NCBI RefSeq assembly: GCF_023008545.1
Contig: NZ_CP095397.1
Coordinates: 310,001 to 374,000 of the forward strand
Length of the DNA: 64,000 bases
Direction of reading: 5' to 3'
Source: Natribaculum luteum
GTDB taxonomy: Archaea; Halobacteriota; Halobacteria; Halobacteriales; Natrialbaceae
Shown here piece by piece: positions 17,975 through 27,627 of the stretch. The notes under the pieces are model-generated. The model was not told the origin of the DNA. It did not search any database and saw only the letters and a list, made by a program, of their open reading frames with translations. The position numbers and the translations under genes are program-made. Each line of letters opens with the position of its first letter. Position 1 is the stretch's first letter.

Positions 17975-20900
17975 ATGAGCGTCCCGGATCGAGTCGCCGA
18001 CGCGATCACGACCCACAGCAAGGTCGTCCTCGCCGCCTTGCTCGTGACGACCGTGCTGGTCGGTTCGGGTGTGACGGCACTCGACGACGACTCCTCGCTC
18101 GAGCAGTTCGAGAGCGAGTCGCCCGAAGCCCAGGCGTCGGAGTACGTCAACCAGAACTTCACCGTCGAGGAGACGGAGAACACGACGACGGTCCAGTTGA
18201 TCGTCAGAGGAGAGAACGTCCTCACGAGAGAGTCGCTGCTCGACTCGCTCGAGTTCCAGCAGGCGATCCGCGACGACGAGTCGATCGACGCGACACTGGC
18301 GAACGAGACGCCGATCGTCGGCGTCGAGAACGTCGTCGCCACGAGCGTCGTCCGCGGCGAACAGGCCGAGGAACTCCGCCAGCGAGGCGCCGAACTCGAG
18401 CAGCGACGGGCGCAACTGAACGCGACGGCCGACCGACTCGAGGCCTCGTTGAACGAGACGCGCGAACTCGAGCGCGAGTACGTCGCGTTGAACGCCTCCT
18501 ACGAGCGCGGCGAGATAAACGCGAGTCAGTACCAGACGCAGTCGCAGGAACTCGAAGGCGAGTTCGACCGCGTGTTCGCTTCGGCGACGACCGACCTCGA
18601 CGACGACCAGGCCGCGAAGTTCCGGGAGGCGATGACGAACGTGCGGGTCGTCGAGCGACAGTTCGTCGAACTCGAGCGAGCCAACGAGTCCGGTCAGGTC
18701 AGTCCCGAGGAGTACGACCGGCGACTTGCAGAGCTCCAGGAACAACTCGAGGGCGTCTACCAGCAGGGGACGATGGGCGTCCTCCAGTCGGACTTCGAGC
18801 AACTCGAGGAAGACGCCGCCCAGCTCGAGGCCGACCAGCGCGAACTCGAGACGGCCGGCCAGCCGCCGCTCGAGGAACAGATCGAGGCCCTCGAAGATCT
18901 CGACGACGAGGAGTTCGAGTCCGTCCTCGAGGAGACGCTCTCGGAGGACGGCGAGAACGACCTCGCGCTCGGCCTGATGTCGTCGTCGTACGAACTGGGC
19001 TCGACGAGCGCCGAAGCCCGGATGATCTTCGTTACGCAGTCGACCGACCGCGGCGAGTTCCAGGGGCCGGGATCGGTCGACGAGGGGATCGCCGAGACGC
19101 AACTCGAGATCCGCGAGATGGCCGACGACCGCGACCAGGAGTACGTCGTCTTCGGTGCCGGCGTCATCACAGACGAGATCGACCGCTCGATGGGCGACAG
19201 TCTGGCGATCGTCGGCCCGCTGGCGTTGCTGTTCGTCGTCGTCGCGTTGCTCGTCGCCTACCGCGACCTGCTCGACATCGTCCTCGGCGTCGCGGGAATC
19301 GTGGCCGTGCTGGTCTGGACGTTTGGCTTCATGGGCTGGGCCGGGATCGCGTTCAACCAGATGTTCGTCGCCGTCCCCGTCCTGCTGATCGGCCTGTCGA
19401 TCGACTACGCGATTCACGTCTTCATGCGCCACCGGGAGCAACGCGAGGCCCAACGCGCCCGTGGCGACGTCCGGGGCTCGATGCGCGTCGCGCTCGCGGG
19501 CGTCGGCGTCGCGCTCGTCTGGGTGACGGCGACCACCGTCATCGGGTTCCTCGCCAACCTCGTCAGCCCGATCGGCCCGATCCGCGAGTTCGGCGTCGTC
19601 AGCGCCGTCGGCATCCTCGCCGCCCTGGTCGTCTTCGGCGCGCTGATCCCCGCCGCGAAGGTCGAACTCGACTCGTTCCTCGAGTCCCACGGCTTCGATC
19701 GCCGCAAACGCGCGTTCGGTACCGGCGGCGGCCGATTCAGCGACGTCCTCACCGTCGGCTCCGTGGCCGCGCGGAAGGCGCCGCTCGCCGTCCTCCTCGT
19801 GACGCTCCTGCTGACCGCCGGGGGCGTCTACGGTGCGACCCAGGTCGACACCAGTTTCAACCAGGAAGACTTCCTCGCGGAGAGTCCACCAGAGTGGACC
19901 GACCGTCTCCCCGAACCGTTCCAGCCTGGCGAGTACGGCGCCAAGGAGGACCTCGAGTACGTCAACCAGAACTTCCAGCGCGAGGACTTGCAGGCACAGA
20001 TCCTCGTACGGGGCGACGTTACGGACGACCAGACGCTCGAGCGGATCGCGGACGCCGAGGCCGACGCGAACGACAGCGACGTCGCCTACGTTCCCCCGGG
20101 CGGCGAGGCCGACGTCCAGAGCCCGCTGTCGGTCATGGAACGAGTCGCCGCCGAAAACGAGTCGTTCAACGCCTCGTACGCGGCTGCCGACACGGACGGC
20201 GACGGCGTCCCGGACCGGAACGTCGAAGAGCTGTACGACCAGCTGTTCGAGGTCGATCCCGGTGCTGGCGAGGTAATCTACCGGACCGACGACGGCGAGT
20301 ACGAGGCGGTCCGACTGGTCGTCTCGATCAAAAGCGACGCCGCGAGCGGCGACACGACCGAGCAGATGCGCGCCATCGCGGCGACGATCGACGACGGCGA
20401 CGACGGCCGCTGGAGCGCGATCGCGACCGGCGACCCCGTCGTCAACCACATCGTCGAACAGGACCTGCTCGGGACGGTCTTCGAGAGCCTACTGATTACG
20501 CTCGTGGTCGTCTTCGGCTTCCTCTCGCTGGCCTACCGTGCGACGGGCAACAGCGCGACGCTGGGCGCGGTGACGCTGTTACCCGTCGCGTTCTCGGTCA
20601 GCTGGATCCTCGGCTCGATGTACCTCATGGGCATGTCGTTCAACGTGCTCACGGGGATGATCACGAGTCTCACGATCGGTCTCGGCGTCGCCTACAGCAT
20701 CCACGTCAGTTCCCGCTACACGCTCGAACTCGAGCGCCAGGGCAACGTCTGGGACGCGATGAATACGACGGTGACCGGCACCGGCGGCGCGTTGCTCGGC
20801 AGTGCGGCGACGACCGTCGGCGGCTTCGGCACGCTCGCGCTCGCGATCTTGCCCGTGCTCCGCCAGTTCGGCATCATTACCGGACTCACGATCGTCTACG

Positions 20901-21064
20901 CGTTCCTCGCGAGCGTGCTCGTCCTGCCGACGCTGCTGGTGCTGTGGACGCGCTATCTCGGTCCCGACGTCTCCTTCGAGACCGGGACGACGAGGACGCC
21001 GACCCCGACGGCGAGCGACGGGGGCTCGGACGAGCGCGACCCGGCCGGAGGTGGCGACGAGTGA
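17975..21064 (+). CDS. RND-superfamily (HAE3/MMPL-like) exporter 2
   Basis: A 1029-residue transporter with the same plan as its neighbour: a single N-terminal helix, a large loop with coiled-coil-like Glu/Arg/Gln segments (residues 128-300), and two membrane bundles. LIGLSIDYAIHVFMRH (SIDYA from Ser475) and SRYTLELERQGN are shared almost exactly with exporter 1; the external loops differ most, as expected if cargo specificity has diverged. The gene is preceded by clustered TAACAAC boxes, and its stop overlaps the GTG of a TrmB regulator by four bases. The two therefore form an operon with a built-in regulator. Cargo unknown. Confidence 0.88.
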   Translation: MSVPDRVADAITTHSKVVLAALLVTTVLVGSGVTALDDDSSLEQFESESPEAQASEYVNQNFTVEETENTTTVQLIVRGENVLTRESLLDSLEFQQAIRDDESIDATLANETPIVGVENVVATSVVRGEQAEELRQRGAELEQRRAQLNATADRLEASLNETRELEREYVALNASYERGEINASQYQTQSQELEGEFDRVFASATTDLDDDQAAKFREAMTNVRVVERQFVELERANESGQVSPEEYDRRLAELQEQLEGVYQQGTMGVLQSDFEQLEEDAAQLEADQRELETAGQPPLEEQIEALEDLDDEEFESVLEETLSEDGENDLALGLMSSSYELGSTSAEARMIFVTQSTDRGEFQGPGSVDEGIAETQLEIREMADDRDQEYVVFGAGVITDEIDRSMGDSLAIVGPLALLFVVVALLVAYRDLLDIVLGVAGIVAVLVWTFGFMGWAGIAFNQMFVAVPVLLIGLSIDYAIHVFMRHREQREAQRARGDVRGSMRVALAGVGVALVWVTATTVIGFLANLVSPIGPIREFGVVSAVGILAALVVFGALIPAAKVELDSFLESHGFDRRKRAFGTGGGRFSDVLTVGSVAARKAPLAVLLVTLLLTAGGVYGATQVDTSFNQEDFLAESPPEWTDRLPEPFQPGEYGAKEDLEYVNQNFQREDLQAQILVRGDVTDDQTLERIADAEADANDSDVAYVPPGGEADVQSPLSVMERVAAENESFNASYAAADTDGDGVPDRNVEELYDQLFEVDPGAGEVIYRTDDGEYEAVRLVVSIKSDAASGDTTEQMRAIAATIDDGDDGRWSAIATGDPVVNHIVEQDLLGTVFESLLITLVVVFGFLSLAYRATGNSATLGAVTLLPVAFSVSWILGSMYLMGMSFNVLTGMITSLTIGLGVAYSIHVSSRYTLELERQGNVWDAMNTTVTGTGGALLGSAATTVGGFGTLALAILPVLRQFGIITGLTIVYAFLASVLVLPTLLVLWTRYLGPDVSFETGTTRTPTPTASDGGSDERDPAGGGDE

Positions 21065-21828
21065 GCCCCGCACCCGGCGAGGCGGACGCACTCGAGGCGT
21101 TCGAGCAACTCGGGCTCACCAGCTACGAGGCGAAGGTCTTCATCGCGCTCCAGCAACTCGGCTCGGGCACCGCACGCGACGTCGCCCGCGTCGCCGACGT
21201 CCCGCGCTCGCAGGTCTACAGCGTCGCCGAGAGCCTGGAGGAGCGAGGACTGCTCGAGGTCCAGCAGTCGAGCCCGATCCGGTACCGGCCGGTCAGCGTC
21301 GACGAGGCGCGAGAGACCCTCCGCGAGCGGTTCGAGAGCGAGCAGGAGCGGGCCTTCGAGTACGTCGAGGAAGTCCGCGAGGAGTCTGTCGGCCAAGAAG
21401 CACAGGAGGACATCTGGACGATTCGCGGTCGCGAACGCGTCGACGACCGCGTCGTCGACCTGGTCTCCGACGCCCGCGAGCAGGTCATCTTCGGAACTCG
21501 ACTCCCCTCGTTGCTCACCGACGACATCGAGGACGCACTCGAGGAGCGTGCGACGAGCGGCGTCGACGTCTTCGGTATCAGCGCCACCACGGCGGTCCGT
21601 GAGCGCCTGGAGGAACTGTCCGGGGTGTCGACGTTCTCGCCGCCTGCCTTCCGAGAGGACGACGAACGCTCCGGCCGAATCGTCCTCGTCGACGACGACA
21701 GCCTCCTGTTGAGCGTCGTCGACGACGACGGCAGCGAGACCGCCATCTGGAGTTCGGGGTCGCTGTTCGCCTCGGTGTTGATCCAGTTGATCGAGGCGGG
21801 CGACGAGACGCCGGCGGAGTCGCGCTAA
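21061..21828 (+). CDS. TrmB-family regulator of the RND operon
   Basis: A 255-residue protein starting at GTG 21061 inside the GTGA overlap with the RND stop; a huge upstream frame is antisense-like and rejected. Residues 10-75 are the TrmB winged helix (LGLTSYEAKVFIALQQLGSG, DVPRSQVYSVAESLEERG). A helical dimerisation segment (85-115) and an effector domain (WTIRGRERVDDRVVDLVSDA onwards) follow, ending with a conserved SSGSLFASVL. Translational coupling to the exporter and the boxes at 17843-17930 suggest local autoregulation. The ligand is unknown. Confidence 0.88.
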   Translation: MSPAPGEADALEAFEQLGLTSYEAKVFIALQQLGSGTARDVARVADVPRSQVYSVAESLEERGLLEVQQSSPIRYRPVSVDEARETLRERFESEQERAFEYVEEVREESVGQEAQEDIWTIRGRERVDDRVVDLVSDAREQVIFGTRLPSLLTDDIEDALEERATSGVDVFGISATTAVRERLEELSGVSTFSPPAFREDDERSGRIVLVDDDSLLLSVVDDDGSETAIWSSGSLFASVLIQLIEAGDETPAESR

Positions 21829-21848
21829 GGAGAACCGGGCCCCTCTCG

Positions 21849-22916
21849 TCACTCGAGTCGGTACCGGAGCAGCGCCGCGATGCCACCCAGGTTCGCCAGT
21901 TGCTGGCCGGGCGGGAACTCACTCGAGAAGACCGTCACCTCGCCGCCTTTCTGTTCCGTGGTCTGGACGATGTCGTCGACGTCGACGTCCCACTCGCCGT
22001 CGGGACCGCGTTCCTGTCGGAGTCGATCGTCGAGCACGAGCAGTCGCTCGATCGCGCCGTACTCGGCGGCCTTCTTCACCTCCTCCGGGCCGTAGGCGGC
22101 TTTCGCCCCCTCGGCGATGCGACGGGTGAGTTCGTCGATCGCCTCGGCCTCGCTCTCGATCCTGGTCTCCTGCTGGACGTCCGCGACCGCGCCGCGTTTC
22201 AGCACCTCGTGGACCCCCCGGTCGCCGACGCTTGCCGTGTCGACCATCGTCACCTGCGCTGCGACCTCGGGTTCGTTCTTCTCTAGGTACTTCAGGGCGT
22301 CCTGTTTCGTAAAGCCGGGGCCGGCGAGGATGATCGCGTCGACGTCGAGTCGTTTCAGTACCGACGCGAGTTCGGCGAACAGTTCCGACCGCTCCCGGGC
22401 GAACTCGCCCTTGCCGGTCGGTCCCGTGATCGTCGCCCGTTCCTCGGTGCCGTACTGGGCGACGGTGTGGACGTGCGCCTGCCCTTCCTCGACGGTCGCG
22501 ATGGCGACGTCGGGGTTCTCGGTCGCCTCCGCGGCCTCCTCGAGGCGTTCCTCCTGGTCGGGTTTGAACCGCTTCTCGATCGAGATCTCGTCGCGCTCTT
22601 CGACGTTGAGCGTGTGGTGAAAGCCGAGCTGGTCCTCCCGGGAGCAGGCGACGATCTCGCCGCCGACTCGCAGGCGGTTGGCGAACTTGTGGAATTCGAT
22701 GGTATCGACGGCGATCGCGACCCACATGTGCTCGCGCTCCCCGCCAGTGTCGCGCATCTGGTCGTCGTTGCGCTGGATCCGGCGGGTCGTATCACCCGCG
22801 ACGCGGTCGCCGGGCTCCAGGACGTACTGGAGGTGCCAGAGGTCGTCAAGACTCTCCGGGACGACCGTGATCCGCTCGCGGCCGCCCTCGACCTGCTCCC
22901 GGTCTTTGATCTGCAT
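21849..22916 (-). CDS. pelA: mRNA surveillance protein pelota
   Basis: A 355-residue protein with the three-domain pelota/aRF1-like architecture. An Sm-like N-terminal domain ([20 protein letters not shown] to about 130) is followed by an RNase H-like middle ([20 protein letters not shown]) and a C-terminal eRF1-3-like domain ([16 protein letters not shown]). There is no GGQ motif, which distinguishes it from the release factor. Pelota enters the empty A site of stalled ribosomes and, with an EF1A-like GTPase and ABCE1, splits them. It is convergent with the RND/TrmB operon. RqcH, acting later in the same rescue process, is encoded 750 bp away on the same strand. Confidence 0.95.
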   Translation of the reverse strand: MQIKDREQVEGGRERITVVPESLDDLWHLQYVLEPGDRVAGDTTRRIQRNDDQMRDTGGEREHMWVAIAVDTIEFHKFANRLRVGGEIVACSREDQLGFHHTLNVEERDEISIEKRFKPDQEERLEEAAEATENPDVAIATVEEGQAHVHTVAQYGTEERATITGPTGKGEFARERSELFAELASVLKRLDVDAIILAGPGFTKQDALKYLEKNEPEVAAQVTMVDTASVGDRGVHEVLKRGAVADVQQETRIESEAEAIDELTRRIAEGAKAAYGPEEVKKAAEYGAIERLLVLDDRLRQERGPDGEWDVDVDDIVQTTEQKGGEVTVFSSEFPPGQQLANLGGIAALLRYRLE

Positions 22917-23109
22917 GCCCGTGCGTTCTCGGGGTGCGGGTAAGTGGTCTGCGATCCACTCAGGATCGGTCCGGCGGTCCCGCGACCCCGTTCCCGGACC
23001 CTCCGTACCGCCGGCGATCGGTTCGTATTGGCCTGACTGCTGTCATGGGTGAGAGTATCCACTATAGTAAGGGTCCAGTGGTATCCCTGTGGTAACCCTC
23101 CCTCCTGGT

Positions 23110-23631
23110 ATGAAGCTCGCACACGTGACGCTCCTCGAAGACTTCGGAACCCGATCGCTCACCATTCACGGAATCATGGTCCTCGCGTTCGCTAACGCGA
23201 TCCTGGCGGGCCTGTTCGTCACGGGTCAGGTGGGCCTCGTCTCGTTCGTCGCCCTGCTCAACTTCACCGCGGGGCTGTGGGTCGCCCACTCGATCCACTC
23301 CCTCGGCAACGAGGTCGGTGACGACGACTACGCCGGAGTGGTGAACGAACTGTTCGAGACCGACACCGACGACGCTGGCGAGGGACTCGACGCCGGTCGC
23401 TTCGGTCGCCTGCTCGGGCTGATCGCGGCCGTGACCGCGATGGCGCTGTTGACCTCGGCACAGGTCCTCTCGGGGTCGATCCTCTCGATCGCCGTCGTCG
23501 CCATCGGGGCGGTCGCCGTCGTGACCGCGATCGTCGGCTTCCTGATCGCGCTTGGCGCGTCCTACGACGAGAGCCAGCAGCGGTGGGTCGACAGACAGGA
23601 AGGGAACCCGGACGTGGACACGGTCGACTGA
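23110..23631 (+). CDS. membrane protein between pelA and rqcH
   Basis: A 173-residue protein from ATG 23110; GTG 23089 is the alternative. Four hydrophobic helices are visible: two early (IMVLAFANAILAGLFVTGQ, LVSFVALLNFTAGLWVAHSI) and two late (LLGLIAAVTAMALLTSAQ, IAVVAIGAVAVVTAIVG). A 40-residue acidic loop separates the pairs, and a soluble tail follows. The gene is divergent from pelA and convergent with rqcH. I do not recognise the family. A role in ribosome rescue is only suggested by position. Confidence 0.65.
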   Translation: MKLAHVTLLEDFGTRSLTIHGIMVLAFANAILAGLFVTGQVGLVSFVALLNFTAGLWVAHSIHSLGNEVGDDDYAGVVNELFETDTDDAGEGLDAGRFGRLLGLIAAVTAMALLTSAQVLSGSILSIAVVAIGAVAVVTAIVGFLIALGASYDESQQRWVDRQEGNPDVDTVD

Positions 23632-23665
23632 GAACGAGTGGGGACGGAACGACGATTCCGGTGGC

Positions 23666-25798
23666 TCACTCCTCGGCGATCCGACTCCCGCCCGGCGGCA
23701 GGAAGTGCTGAATCTGGTCCGGGCTGGCGATCTTCCGCACGAACGACTCGTCCTCGAACCGCTCGCGAAGCCGCCGGTAGATCCGCTTTGCGACGTCCGC
23801 CTGTGCGAACCGACCCGGCTCGACATCGAGCGTCGTCACCGCCGGCTCCTCGATGGCCGACGGCGGTCCGCCGATCACCCGCGTGTAGGGCTCACACTGG
23901 ATGCCTACCGCGACGCCGACCGGCGTGTCGTCGAGGTAGGTGCGCTCGCCGCGAACCGCGAACCCGCCTTTCTCGAGGTACTCGCCGCTCTCGGGCGTCT
24001 TCGAGACCTGGTCTGACTCGACGACGTAGACGTCGCCCGCGTAGCGGCCGTCCTTCCAGACCGACGAGTAGGAGACGGCGAACTGGGCGGCCTCCTCGAC
24101 GCTCGAGTCCGGAATCTCGATGTCGCCCGAGGACGCCTCGCTCGGATCGGTCGCTTTGAGCACCGTGACGGGGCCGCCGTGGGCCTGCGTGTGCAACACC
24201 TTGTCGCCGCGTTCCAGGTACTTTTTGACGAGTTCCTCGTTCTGGTCGGCGTTGCGCCCGCCGATGACGAGAAAGCCGTCGCTCGTGTGGAACCACCGGA
24301 AGCGTTCGTACCACTGCTCGTCCGTCCGGATCGGTACCGAGGGCTCGGCGAGCCAGTCGCGTTCTTCGCCCTCGCCTTCTTCCACCTCGGCCTCGCGGTC
24401 AGTCTCGTCCGACGCCTCCCACTCGTCGCGGCGGCGCTTGATCTCCTCGAGTTCCTCGCGCGTGTCCTCGATCGCCGCGAGCGCGCCCTCTTTCTTCTCG
24501 GCGACGCGTTTCGCCTCGGTGTAGAGGCGATCGGCGTTCTGCTCGACGCCATCGCGGGCGATCAGTTCGATCCGCTCGCCGTCTACCTCGACCGTCACCG
24601 TCCCCTCGCGGCCGTCGACGTCGACGACCGCCTCGGCGGCCTCGATGCCGCGTTCTTTCCCCTCCTCGAATCGCTCCTCGATCTCGTCCCACGGGCGATC
24701 TTGCTCGCGCGCCTGCTGGACCGTCGAGAGGATCTCGTCGACCAGTCCGTAGTTCGCGTACAGCAGTTCGGCCTTCTCGCGTTCTGACTCGGCCTGCCGT
24801 TCGAATCCCTCGATCGCCCCCTGCTGCTGTTCGATGATCCGCTCGTGTTTCGCGATTCGTTCCTCGAAGTCCGGCCGTTGCTGGGTGGGCGACTCCGGTT
24901 CGTCTTCGGAGAGGTCCAGCCGGAAGAAGTAATCGTCGAGCGCCTCGAGGAACGTGTCGGAGGGCTCTGTCGCGAGGTCGGCGTTCTCCTCGAGCGGGAA
25001 CGGCGTGACGTCGACGACGCGGTCCGTTCCCGTCCCTGCGTCGTCGCCGGACTCGAGGTAGAGTCGCGGCTCGAGATTCGCGTTTCGCAAGTCGAGTGCG
25101 AGCCGTTCGATCGCCTCGTAGAGCCGGTCGTACTCGGCCTCGCCGGCGTCGTCGATGTCGAGGCTCTTCTCGACGCCCGCACGGGTACACAGCTCTTCGG
25201 CGTAGAGCCCGCCGAAGTTGAGCTGGGTCGCGAGGGTGCGGACGACGTCGGTGTCCGACTCGTCCATCTCGTGGTCGAACACCTCTCGGGAGACCGCCAG
25301 CGGGTTGGTCCGGGACTCGGGGAACTCGTAACGCGAGCCCGGCACCACGGTGCGAGACTTCAGACGGACCGTCTCGAGGCAGTCGATCACCTCGTACTCG
25401 CCGTCGGTGACGGCGACGTTACCCTGGCCGAACAGTTCGGCGATGATCCGCGTCGTGCCGTCCTCGCGCTCGAAGACGAACTCGAGGATGCGGTCGAACT
25501 CGTACTGTTCGATGCCGACGAAGTCCGCCCCCGACAGGCGGTTGCGAAGCATCATCGCGAACTGCGGCGGTCGACCGGGGGCGTCGGGGACGCGCTCTGG
25601 CGAGACGGTGTGGGCGCGCTTGATCTCCCCGACCTCGATCAGCAGTTCGACGCGACCGCGATCGAAGTCCCGCATCTTCAGCCTGACGAGGTCGTCGCCG
25701 TAGAGGTAGGCCTTGTCGACTTTCGCCCCCTCGTAGCTCCCGAGTTCCCCGACGAGGGCAGCGAGGTCGACGCTGGTGAGTTCCCGCTTTGGATCCAT
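23666..25798 (-). CDS. rqcH: ribosome quality-control protein RqcH (NEMF/Rqc2 family)
   Basis: A 710-residue protein with the NFACT layout. An NFACT-N part (MDPKRELTSVDLAALVGELG to about 270) precedes the helix-hairpin and long coiled-coil region (about 325-480, with heptads such as IAAIEDTREELEEIKRRRDE-like segments). An NFACT-R domain with the diagnostic HTQAHGGPVTVLK follows, then a short C-terminal tail. Rqc2 homologues bind the 50S-peptidyl-tRNA complex after subunit splitting and recruit tRNA-Ala to add a C-terminal tail that marks the nascent chain for degradation. Its closeness to pelA links splitting and tailing steps. Confidence 0.93.
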   Translation of the reverse strand: MDPKRELTSVDLAALVGELGSYEGAKVDKAYLYGDDLVRLKMRDFDRGRVELLIEVGEIKRAHTVSPERVPDAPGRPPQFAMMLRNRLSGADFVGIEQYEFDRILEFVFEREDGTTRIIAELFGQGNVAVTDGEYEVIDCLETVRLKSRTVVPGSRYEFPESRTNPLAVSREVFDHEMDESDTDVVRTLATQLNFGGLYAEELCTRAGVEKSLDIDDAGEAEYDRLYEAIERLALDLRNANLEPRLYLESGDDAGTGTDRVVDVTPFPLEENADLATEPSDTFLEALDDYFFRLDLSEDEPESPTQQRPDFEERIAKHERIIEQQQGAIEGFERQAESEREKAELLYANYGLVDEILSTVQQAREQDRPWDEIEERFEEGKERGIEAAEAVVDVDGREGTVTVEVDGERIELIARDGVEQNADRLYTEAKRVAEKKEGALAAIEDTREELEEIKRRRDEWEASDETDREAEVEEGEGEERDWLAEPSVPIRTDEQWYERFRWFHTSDGFLVIGGRNADQNEELVKKYLERGDKVLHTQAHGGPVTVLKATDPSEASSGDIEIPDSSVEEAAQFAVSYSSVWKDGRYAGDVYVVESDQVSKTPESGEYLEKGGFAVRGERTYLDDTPVGVAVGIQCEPYTRVIGGPPSAIEEPAVTTLDVEPGRFAQADVAKRIYRRLRERFEDESFVRKIASPDQIQHFLPPGGSRIAEE

Positions 25799-25870
25799 GC
25801 GTTACACTGCCCGGTCCGGTCAAAAAGGCGTGTCGCTCCGACGGAGCCAGACGGCCGCAGGCCGCATCGA

Positions 25871-27382
25871 TCACACCGAAATCGTCTCGCTCACCCACCC
25901 GCTCGAGCCGCTCGGATACGGACTCTCCTCTTCTGCTGGCTGGAGGGTCCCCGTCCCGTCGATCGCCCGGACGACGACCTCGTGGTCGCCGGCGGGCGGC
26001 TCCCAGGTGTACTGCCACTGTCGCCAGGCGTCGCGTTCGCCGAGGACGTGCTCCGAGGGCAGGGGCTCGCTGAGCTCCGCCGCCTCCCAGCTGTCGCCGC
26101 CGTCGACCGACACCTCGACGGTCTCGATTCCGCGGCTACCGGCGTAGGCGTGCCCGCCGACCTGCACCCGTCCGTCCGCGCGCTCGTTTACCGTCCAGAG
26201 CTTCGCGACCGTGTTGACTGGCCCCGTCCCGTGCCAGCCGCGCTCCTCCCAGTAGCCCTCGACCTCCCGATCGAGCACCTCGATCTCGGTCACCCACTTG
26301 ACGTTGATCTCCCCCCAGTGGCCGGGAACGAGCAGCCTGACCGGATGGCCGTGTTCGCGCGGCAGCGACTCGCCGTTCATCCCGAAGGCGAGAAAGCCCC
26401 GCTCGAGTGCAGCGATCGGGAACTGTTCGTAGTAGTCGTCTGCCGCCCGGACCATCACGCACTCACAGCCGCCGCCGGGATCCGCCCGCTCGAGCAACGT
26501 CGCGACCGGAACGGCCGTCCAGATCGCATTGTCGAGCAGGTCGCCGTTGAGCTGTTCGCCGACGCAGCGGAGCGTGTTGTACCCCGTTCGGACGTCGCCG
26601 TCGACGAGTTCGTCGTACGTCACCGTGAACGACGAGTCGACCGCGCCGGTGACCGAGAGCGTCCACTCCGACGCCTCGAGGACCGGATCGACGTTGTTGA
26701 TGTCCACCTCGTAGAAGTCGTCGATCCCACTGACGAGGCCGGGGATGCCGTCTATCTCGAGGGTTCGTTCGTCCGCCTGCTCTCGAAGCGTCGCTGCATC
26801 CGCCGCTCTCGCAGCTTCGGGGAGTTCGTGGTCGATGTCGGTCGCCCGCCTCGAGCCGAGCGCGTACGAGAGTGCGCCGAACGCGACCGCGCCGGCGCTC
26901 GCGGCGAGAACCCGACGGCGGACCGAGTCGACGGTGCCGTCCGGCGAGCCCGGATCGGCGGGAGCGGCAGCCACCGCCAGCACGACGGCGGGAGCCGCTG
27001 CCCCGACCGAGGAGAGCGCGGAACCGCTCAGGAGCCACGCGAGCACCAGCGTCGTCCCGCCGACGAGCACGGCGACGCTCACTCGAGACGGGATCGAGAC
27101 TCGAGCGGCCATCGCGTCGGCGACCAGCAGTCCGACGTAATTCGCGGTCGCGAACAGGACGACCGTCAGTGCGACCGCGGTGAGGTACGCCAGTAGCTCG
27201 CCGAGGTAGCCCAGCTCCTCGATGGCGAACGCGACGAGTTCGGCCGGCGTCGCTCGCACGACGACCGCGTCGACCGGTGCGACGACGAACGACTGCCGGA
27301 GTCCCGAGACGGCGAACGAGCCGGCGACTGCGACGAGTCCGGCGAGCAGTGCGACGATCGATCGCTGTCCGGGTCGGATCAC
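25871..27382 (-). CDS. membrane-anchored sulfite oxidase-like molybdopterin enzyme
   Basis: A 503-residue protein from GTG 27382. Residues 1-175 contain four to five membrane helices. From about 200 a SUOX/YedY-type molybdopterin domain follows, with the Mo-ligand Cys273 in LRCVGEQLNG and typical HGHPVRLLVPGHWG. The C-terminal part is the Mo-co dimerisation beta domain (VEVSVDGGDSWEAA). Family members oxidise sulfite or reduce sulfoxides using a heme or quinone partner; the N-terminal helices could bind such a partner, but no heme motif is evident. No Tat signal is visible. A 25-codon ORF (27379-27456) overlaps its start in the GTGA fashion. Confidence 0.85.
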   Translation of the reverse strand: MIRPGQRSIVALLAGLVAVAGSFAVSGLRQSFVVAPVDAVVVRATPAELVAFAIEELGYLGELLAYLTAVALTVVLFATANYVGLLVADAMAARVSIPSRVSVAVLVGGTTLVLAWLLSGSALSSVGAAAPAVVLAVAAAPADPGSPDGTVDSVRRRVLAASAGAVAFGALSYALGSRRATDIDHELPEAARAADAATLREQADERTLEIDGIPGLVSGIDDFYEVDINNVDPVLEASEWTLSVTGAVDSSFTVTYDELVDGDVRTGYNTLRCVGEQLNGDLLDNAIWTAVPVATLLERADPGGGCECVMVRAADDYYEQFPIAALERGFLAFGMNGESLPREHGHPVRLLVPGHWGEINVKWVTEIEVLDREVEGYWEERGWHGTGPVNTVAKLWTVNERADGRVQVGGHAYAGSRGIETVEVSVDGGDSWEAAELSEPLPSEHVLGERDAWRQWQYTWEPPAGDHEVVVRAIDGTGTLQPAEEESPYPSGSSGWVSETISV

Positions 27383-27627
27383 GACTGGACCTCGAGACCG
27401 GGGTTCGCCGGCCGATCGCGTTCTCGGAGCCAGTTCGTCGACGACGGGCTGTTCATGAGGGAGAGGCGGAATGCTGGTCGGTTATAGTCGTGTGATCGTT
27501 CAGACGGCAATCACGAGCTACCGCATCGCCACGTCGTCGGTCGCGGTGCTACCGTCCGCCCAACGAGCGATTTCCCGCCGACTATCGTCGCGAACGATAT
27601 TTACGGGCGACTGACCAACGCTGTGGT

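Noticed and set aside
17894..20449. 851-codon minus-strand open frame opposite exporter 2
   Set aside because: Antisense shadow of a G+C-rich gene; its translation is Arg/Asp/Val-rich without family motifs while the plus strand encodes a clear RND exporter.
17965..21060. Long plus-strand frame continuous with the TrmB gene
   Set aside because: Arg-rich out-of-frame translation of the RND gene; the real TrmB gene begins at the GTG 21061 overlap.
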